A stretch of DNA of 64,000 nucleotides from Ustilago trichophora. Lineage: Eukaryota > Basidiomycota > Ustilaginomycetes > Ustilaginales > Ustilaginaceae. Position 1 is the first letter of the stretch. Each line of letters begins with the position of its first letter. Where the stretch lies: positions 186,001 through 250,000 of the forward strand of contig OOIN01000015.1 of NCBI GenBank assembly GCA_900323505.1. Reading direction: 5' to 3'. Shown here piece after piece: positions 57,373-64,000 of this stretch. The position numbers were made by a program, and so were the translations under genes. The notes under the pieces are model-generated. The model saw only the letters and a list, made by a program, of their open reading frames with translations, did not search any database and was not told the DNA's origin.

Positions 57373-60300
57373 ATGTCGAGCTCAAGAAAGCCTTCCGGTC
57401 ACGCTCCCATCGACGCAGACTCCGATCGCAGCCCAAGAAGGAAACTCTCCACCGATCTCATCAGGATCAAAAACTTTCCCTCGACATTATCACTCCGCAA
57501 ACAGGACCCAGACACTCCTCCACGATCCGACGCCATTCCTTCCAGCGGTACCTTTTCTCGCTTCAAAGCTTTCGCTCAGTCCAGCAGGCAATCACGAACC
57601 TCTACCGGTGGTGATCAAGCCGATGCTTCTACAGACAGCAAGCCTTCCAAGAGAACATCCAGGCTTTTGGATGCATTCAAGCCCTCCAAAAAGCCGCCGC
57701 CTTCTTTCGAGGTCGTTCGTAAACCCCCCAATCGCAGCACAACTTCCTTTCATTCTACCACGCATCAACCTTCTCCTCAGCTCGACGTCCACAGATCTGT
57801 CAGCCGTCTTTCTGTACACAACGCTTCCGAGGTTCCAGAACCAGCTCCTAGAATATCCTTATCCGCCCCGCAACCAGAACCAACCACTCAGCCTGCACCT
57901 CTGAACACTCCAAATGCACCTTCCATACAGACCCAAGAAACTATCACCACCCGCTCACAATATCCGCCATCCACCACAAAGACCCGAAGATACAGCAGCA
58001 ATCTGTCCGGAGCTACCGCTCGCAGAACATCCGACCCCTACCTCAACCTCGGCTCTGTCTCCAACTCCAACTCGCGAGCCCATTCTCCCTCGGCCAGCCC
58101 CAACTTGGACGCAGCCAACCTCAATACCAGCTTCAGCCTTCGCTCGTTCCGCAACGTGCGCTCCACCAGCGATGTCTCGACCACCGCCGATGAACCGGGT
58201 GCACACACCCATTCTAGAGTACAGAGCATCATTTCGGTCGACGAATACGTGACACCTGGCGAGGAGCTCCCCGAACCACGCTTTATTGATGACAACGGCC
58301 ACATCGCTTCCACTGCGGCAGTCTCTGAAAGACCTACATTTCCCGACATGGGTCCCGCACAGTCTACCAGTCCCGCACCCAATGCAAAGCCTGCAAGCAT
58401 CTCGGCCGCCAAGTTCCGCCAAGCTTCGAGACAGAGAAGTGAAAGTGGCACCATTCCCACCATCGACGCAGTACAGGCTGGTTCCGGCTTCGCGAGGCCG
58501 CCGAGGTCCAGAACTCCTTCTCAAGATTTAGCTGCTATGGAAGCTGTACTTGCTCAAACTCATCCACGCGCCTACCGTGCTTCCGATGCCGACCGACGCA
58601 AGAGTGCAGACCCCGTCTCACTCCCAGCCGCCGCTTCAGCTTTGAACCTCAACGACGACACACAACGCAAGAAACGCGGCTTCTTCATTGTTGTAGAGGG
58701 CCTCGATCGCGCAGGAAAGAGTACCCAGGTCGAGAGGCTCGCTGAGCATCTTCAGGCCAAAGCTATCAAGTTCCCAGAGAGAACCACCGCCATCGGCCAG
58801 ATGATCAACTCCTACCTTGCCCAGACCAGCGACCTCGACGATCAAGCCATCCACCTTCTCTTTTCTGCAAATCGCTGGGAATGTGTCGCTTCGATCAAAA
58901 AGACGCTCGAGGCTGGTGAGAGCATCGTCTGTGATCGCTACGCTTTCTCGGGCATTGCCTATTCGGTGGCCAAAGGTTTGTCTTACGACTGGTGCCGCAA
59001 CCCTGACGTTGGGCTTCCGCTACCAGACTTGACAATGTTCCTCGATCTCGATGCCCAAACCGCCGCAGCTAGAGGTGGATACGGCGAGGAGAGGTACGAG
59101 AAGCTCGATTTCCAAGCCAAAGTGCGCGATGCTTTCAGCCGTGTCAGTCAAGATGTCAAGGCTCATGGTGGTAGATGGGTCACCATTGACGCGAGCAAGA
59201 CGCTGGATCAAGTCACGGATGACATTCAAAAGGCGGTGCAGAGGGTCACCTCCTCCATTGATCGTGTTGGAGCTAAGCTCGGCAAACTCTTTGTTTCAGA
59301 ACCAAGACCTGCAAACCAACGGGCAGGTTCCAGCAACGAGCTCTACCCGCCAATCGTACTGCCCAATGTCAAGCGATCCTCTGTGTCATCCGAGGATTCA
59401 GGTCGCAGGGGCAAGTCGCTCGATCAGCCTCGGATTCAGATCAACACGGCCACCACGAATGGAAGCTTCCCTGCTTCCAGGCCATCAGGCTCGCCGCTGA
59501 CGTACACCGAGCAGCTGGCTGCGGTTAGGGCAGCTGCTGCTGGCACCTTGTCTGGTCTCTTTGGTGGCTCGAATGCTACTTTGGACCAACAGAATCCAGC
59601 TGCAAACAGCGAAAAGCCACTTCCTGAAGTCGATGGTCCCTCGCCTGTCAATGCAAACCGAGGTCAGGGCTTTGATTCAGCTCGTGTGCTGGCCAAGTAT
59701 CCAGAAGGTTCGGGTAGGAGGCGGACGCTCATTGATGTGATTGGAGAGATCGAGAACCAGCCTCAGCAAGCACAGCAGGCGGCATGGAACGAACACCGGC
59801 GGTCACTCTCTGCAGCTGCCGAATCCACCTCGCCCACCTTGCAGTCTCCTGCCGACGGCTTTCCGAGCACTTTTGCACAGGCTGGTCGAGTCCGCCGTAG
59901 TACCGACCACGGGAGAGTCTCTCAGCTGCCCACGATTGCGAGCAGCCATTCGCCGCCTGGTGGTGTTGCGCCTCGCAGTGCCTCTTTGACAGTGCAACCT
60001 GGTGGAACCAGCGTGTCCTCGCCCTCAACTCCAGCCGTTGGTGAAAAACCCTTACCGTCGCCGTCGAGCATGCGTGCTTCTTCGTTCTCCTCCGCAGTTG
60101 GCGCTGGAAGTGCGGATCCTTCTCTCTCTGTGCGATCCTCGACCCTCTCCCCGGCCGCACGCACCGCCTCCCCCGCGATCACCACTTCCTCCCGCAGCTC
60201 CCTTGCCAGCCCTCCACCTCAGCTTCAACCCGCAACCTCCTCACCCCCTATCCCCCGTCCAGCATCTACCACGCCTGCCGCTGCTGCCGACTATCCCCCC

Positions 60301-60896
60301 TTTACCAACAACACCGACCTAAGCTCCCATCATCTCTCCATGCTCAACGTCGCCCAAGGTCAAGCAGAAATGCAAGAACAGTACATGCGCAACTACATGG
60401 CCATGATGACCAACCCCATGCTGGCGCAACAGGCGCACTACCAGATGATGCTTCAGCGTCATCAGCAGCAGTACTACGGGCGGGCGGCTAGTGCCTTTGG
60501 CGGTGCTGCCGGCAGTAATCTGGGTGCGGGGGCGAATGGGAATGGTGTTATTCCGAATAGTGGTGGTCCGCCACTGGCTGCTTTTATGCAGCCGCAGCCT
60601 TCTGCAGCGGTTCAGCAGGGTGGTGAGGCGGTCAAGTCGAGAGGGGAAAGACAGAGGTCTTCGCATAAGAGAACGCAAAGCTCGGGTTCGTTGTTGGAAT
60701 CCTCGCCTACGGGAGGAGGAGGAGGTCAAGGTGCAGCGACGGCTGCGGGGAATCAACCGATGCTGTCAATGATGATGGCTCCTCCACCACCCGTCACCCC
60801 GACAACCGCCAGTAGCGGTACTGGTGCAGGAGGTCAAACTTCATCCAGCTTTGGAGCACAGTACTATCCCTATCCTCAGCACCAAATGTATAGCCT

Positions 60897-60928
<32 letters not shown>

Positions 60929-61158
60929 CGATGTTTTATCCCAACGGTGCAGCGTTCCCCCAAATGATGGGCGGCACGGCATGGGCTGCAGCCCAGCAAC
61001 AGCAACAGCAGCAACAGATGATGGGCGCATATGCAGCGAGAGCGGCAGGATTCGCTCCTACCACGACACGGTCCGAGATCGCAGTCCCTAGCCACAGTCA
61101 GGGTTTGAGATCTCAGAGAAGCACTGAGAAAGGTCTGCGTGCCCAGCAACAGCAATAG
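57373..61158 (+). CDS. CDC8: Large protein with embedded thymidylate kinase domain
   Basis: Single exon, 1261 residues. The thymidylate kinase domain lies at about 432-632 and looks complete: FFIVVEGLDRAGKSTQVERL (P-loop 442-451), CDRYAFSGIAYS with Asp521-Arg522, and the LID RGGYGEERYEK (567-577). This enzyme phosphorylates dTMP to dTDP and is essential in yeast, where it is only about 216 residues. Here 430 residues of Ser/Pro/Thr-rich sequence precede it and about 630 follow, ending with Gln runs (ten CAG codons at 60898-60927 and a second Q run) in a Met/Gln/Tyr-rich region. The frame is open throughout and I see no splice sites that would remove the flanks. This is the only thymidylate kinase-like gene in the window. 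Kinase activity is well supported; the role of the flanks is unknown. Confidence 0.88.
60898..60927 (+). repeat. (CAG)10 coding repeat (polyglutamine)
   Basis: Ten CAG codons in frame near the C-terminus of the thymidylate kinase protein, with a shorter mixed CAA/CAG run about 70 nt downstream. Confidence 0.95.
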
Positions 61159-61621
61159 TGGTGTTCTATACGCCGACTTGCACTTTAATTTGGATACAAC
61201 ATTAACTCTTCTAGAATGGAAGTTTGACCGAGATTGATGAATGTGTTACACTAACTTGGTGTTGGAGGAGGAGTTTGTGTCTGTGTTTTGTGTGGGCGAG
61301 GCGCCCGGCGATTTTACTCGCCGCAAAAACGATGATGTCGGTGAATTTTGTGTACTTTTTTTCCGGGGCAGAAGCGCATCTCAGATCTCTTTTGTGCGTT
61401 TTCTTAGAGGTTGGGGTTGGAGGCGTGACGTGATGCCTGTGCGTCAGCTCGACCTGCCACGACGATTGGGGGTTCTTCTTATCTGTCACTTTGCTGCATT
61501 TCCTCCTCTTTCTTGCTCTCTCTACCATCTATTCCTCTGGCTCGGCCGTGGCGACGAATCACACACACAGACAGACCCTCTCTCTCAGCACCAGGTGAAT
61601 TCAAGTTTGCGAACCACCATC
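61159..61621. other. Intergenic between the thymidylate kinase and Mpv17/Sym1 genes
   Basis: Terminator and promoter of tandem genes. The Mpv17/Sym1 frame is open upstream to 61241, but that part lacks protein-like character. No repeats of note. Confidence 0.5.
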
Positions 61622-62215
61622 ATGTCAGCCTTTAGCCGATTTATCGCTGCGACATCGTCAACATTTCCACGCCAATGTCTAACCGGCGGGGTTCTTTTCG
61701 CTACAGGAGACACCATTGCCCAGCAGTTGGTTGAAAAACGTGGATCGTCGCATGACATTCCGCGCACCTTACGTCTTGCGCTCTACGGCGGATGTGTATT
61801 CTCGCCTCTCGCCTCTCTCTGGTTCTCCAAAGGATTGGAACGGGTACAATTCGCATCGAAACCTCTCAACATTGCCACCAAAGTCGCTTTGGATCAAGGC
61901 ATTGCTTCTCCCTGTTTCATCGCTCTATTCTTCAGCGTTTCAACCCTAATGGCAGGAGGTACACCCCAAGAAGCCAAGAAAAAGGTTCAGGACAACTGGT
62001 GGCCTACACTTAAAACCGCTTGGGGTCTTTGGATTCCCGTACAGACGATCAATATGGCCCTGGTACCCGTCAGTCAAAGATTGCTGTTCGTCAACGTGGT
62101 CAGCATCTTTTGGAATACGTTTTTGAGCATGAAAAGCGCCCAAAACCAAGGGGTTAAAGGGAAAGGGGAAGAATCGGTGGAATTGACAGAGACAAAGGTG
62201 GAAAAACTTGCCTAG
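61622..62215 (+). CDS. SYM1: Mpv17/Sym1/PMP22-family membrane protein
   Basis: Single exon, 197 residues from the ATG at 61622 (MSAFSRFIAATSSTFPRQCL), normal for the family. Four hydrophobic segments are visible. Family motifs are GGVLFATGDTIAQQLVEKRG near the N-terminus and the strongly conserved DNWWPTLKTAWGLWIPVQTI followed by LFVNVVSIFWNTFLSMKSA. Yeast Sym1 and human MPV17 are inner mitochondrial membrane proteins needed for metabolite balance and mtDNA stability under stress; other members are peroxisomal (PMP22, Woronin-body protein). The short basic N-terminus and the match to Sym1 favour mitochondria, but the location is inferred. Confidence 0.92.
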   Translation: MSAFSRFIAATSSTFPRQCLTGGVLFATGDTIAQQLVEKRGSSHDIPRTLRLALYGGCVFSPLASLWFSKGLERVQFASKPLNIATKVALDQGIASPCFIALFFSVSTLMAGGTPQEAKKKVQDNWWPTLKTAWGLWIPVQTINMALVPVSQRLLFVNVVSIFWNTFLSMKSAQNQGVKGKGEESVELTETKVEKLA

Positions 62216-62988
62216 TTTCATTCGGACAGGATCAATCCGATGGATGATAGATGGATTGTTCGTTAGAAGCTGCATTTCACAAGACAAGACCTATAATAAG
62301 GTGGATGATGGTTAAAAATCTAGAGTGTTTGAACAACATACAGTCTATCTTTCTCAGAGCAAACATCGAAGCATCATCGATTTAACCTTTGTTCTAGCAT
62401 CGTCACCACTCTTCCTCACATACACTCGCTTTCTTTTTTTCACACACTTCACCTGCACAAAACCAAGTCTCACAAACTTTTTCCTCTAGACAATCACAAT
62501 CTCAGTCGATGAAATGGCCAAGAGTCTCAACGTCTCCTCTTTCTATCATTGCATATCATCTGATCACAATCAAATCTTAACTTCGACATGCAACAACCGC
62601 CCCCTTTTCTTTCTTGTTCTTTCTTCAACGACTTACCTTGCATGAATGCAAGTCAATCAAATTCTACTGGTAGTGGTTTTCTTTTACTCACTGGAGACAC
62701 AAGAGAGCGGTTTAGCTGCAGAAACTCGCATCTTTGCCAAGATGTCGAAAGAATCTCCATCGCTGGATGCAAAGAGACAAAAAAAAAAGGAAAATCATTG
62801 GTTGGGTTTGAGTGTATGACGAAAAGCAAGATTCATGTACTTCTTACAGCAGAGGCGACGTTGGGTCGATGACATGGTATATAGTTGAAGAGCAGGATGC
62901 GTTTAAGGGTCGGATTGTGAGACGGTGCAACTCATCTTGTTCTTCTTGTGAATCAAGTTTTCTGGCAGTGGATAGGCTTGAGTAAGAA
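62216..62988. other. Convergent 3' region
   Basis: Between the ends of the Mpv17/Sym1 gene and the minus-strand PWI-domain gene. A few A or T runs, no supported gene. Confidence 0.5.
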
Positions 62989-64000
62989 TTAGACTCGAAT
63001 ACCTTCAGCAGCAGCAAGAGAATCCACAATAACCAGCCTCCATAGTTTGGCCACGAAAGCTTCTGCTTCCTCTGCCAGAACCTACATTGTTTCGCAAACA
63101 AGAGAAAAGAAAAAGAAAACAACCCACAACAAGGTAGTAAAAAGTCAGTACCGTACTTCCTCTCCAACATCCCAAAATCAGAAAAACTTACAGGTTCAAC
63201 CGACTCAACAAGCATCTTTGCCCCAGCTCTAGACTGCAAACTTTCAATCACCACCGTCACCAACTCTTCCACCTTTTCACCCAGACTCTCTTCGATCTCT
63301 GCATCTGCCCAACGACGATATTTGGTCTGGATAAGCTGTTCGTCGACCCATTCCCATTTGGGGGAGAGGGCAAAGAGCGACGTTGTATCGCCAGGTAACG
63401 TCGCCGTAAGCTGGGCGAGCTTTGCGGATTTCTCTTCTTCGGAGAGGGTAGTGCCGAGTTGGATGTGCTTGAGTCGTCCGGTTCGCTTGGTGTGGTCTTC
63501 TTCGTCGGCGTCGCCAAGCACGGCAGGTTTACTAGCTGTTGTGGTGTGGGAGGCGGCACCGTTGGCACCACCGCCAGCGACAGCAGAGGTTGTGGTAGAA
63601 GCGTCCGTGAGGTCCAGCTTAGAAGTGCCACTGGCAAAGTTGAGCTTGATGGGCGCCAACGAACCTCCTTCTTGCACGAGTACGCCTGCTGCACGCTGCT
63701 GTTGGGTGAGTTTGGCCATTTCGGCCGCTTGCTGTGCCAAAAAGTTGTCCGTCTCCTCCTGAGCTCGAGCCTTTTCCTCTGCTTCAAGTGCACGATCGCG
63801 ATCGTCAGCTTCTTCCTCTCTGCGTCGTGCCGATGCGCGGAACTGACGCCATCGTTGTCGATCTGTATAGAAAAGCTCCTTACGGGTAGCCGAGTCGTCT
63901 CGCCAATCTTGCCATTTTCGAAGAAGCGCAACTCCTTCTCGTTGCCATTTTTCGCTTTCGGCTGAGTCTCGATCCTGCAGTTTCTCCCAATGTGCGAGAC
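62989..64000 (-). CDS. RBM25-like splicing factor with C-terminal PWI domain (5' end outside window)
   Basis: Minus strand; two exons are visible, 64000-63192 and 63081-62989, with a 110-nt GT-AG intron; the first 5' part is off the right edge. About 300 residues are seen. The upstream part is a highly charged Arg/Glu/Asp-rich helix (WQREGVALLRKWQDWRDD, RRREEEADDRDRALEAEEKA), then a Lys/Ala-rich linker. The C-terminal PWI fold begins PKWEWVDEQLIQTKYRRWAD and continues EKVEELVTVVIESLQSRAGA; after the intron come VLAEEAEAFVAKLWRLVIVD and a stop soon after EGIRV. Order and C-terminal placement match RBM25/Snu71-type proteins, which act with the U1 snRNP in splice-site choice. Expected RRM and RE-rich parts would lie beyond the window. 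Confidence 0.88.

Overview
The window looks like nuclear DNA of a smut fungus (Ustilaginaceae; Ustilago, Sporisorium or a close relative). The evidence is a BRCA2 orthologue of the Brh2 type with one BRC element, a class V chitin synthase with an N-terminal myosin motor of the Mcs1 type, few short GT-AG introns (about 72-160 nt, one of about 408 nt) with GTAAGT-like donors, compact genes on both strands, C-ending codon preference, and intergenic DNA rich in microsatellites. I cannot name the species from sequence alone. Splice junctions were worked out by hand from donor and acceptor sites, reading-frame phase and family similarity.

Layout. 1-1578: 5' part of an unknown Ser/Pro-rich coiled-coil protein (minus, runs off the left edge). 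2.1-9.6 kb: MOG1, ERG6, DHFR and the five-exon XPF/Rad1 endonuclease. 10.0-14.4 kb: ATP synthase beta (ATP2) divergent from a small unknown mitochondrial membrane protein. 14.7-20.0 kb: a cyclin-L-like protein, a J-domain protein and a cyclin-K-like protein. 22.3-31.8 kb: a triose-phosphate/nucleotide-sugar-type transporter, the CHL1/DDX11 helicase, branched-chain dehydrogenase E2, and GFA1. 34.3-37.7 kb: brh2. 38.0-42.5 kb: an accessory patch of secreted proteins, comprising one 391-aa low-complexity protein and two small paralogues that align without gaps at every conserved position, plus two doubtful small ORFs. 43.5-53.7 kb: an unknown protein built from a fixed-spacing 38-residue repeat, then the myosin-chitin synthase. 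54.3-64 kb: TFIIF alpha, a 1261-aa protein with an embedded thymidylate kinase domain, an Mpv17/Sym1 protein, and the 3' part of an RBM25-like PWI-domain splicing factor that runs off the right edge.

Most genes are ordinary housekeeping genes. Three are genome-maintenance factors (XPF, CHL1, BRH2). Several act on transcription or RNA (two cyclins, TFIIF alpha, RBM25-like). GFA1 (UDP-GlcNAc supply) and the chitin synthase belong to one pathway. The parts most worth following are the secreted-protein patch at 38-42.5 kb, the thymidylate kinase inside a large disordered protein, the repeat protein at 43.5 kb, and the GFA1 gene whose first coding exon is only the start codon.
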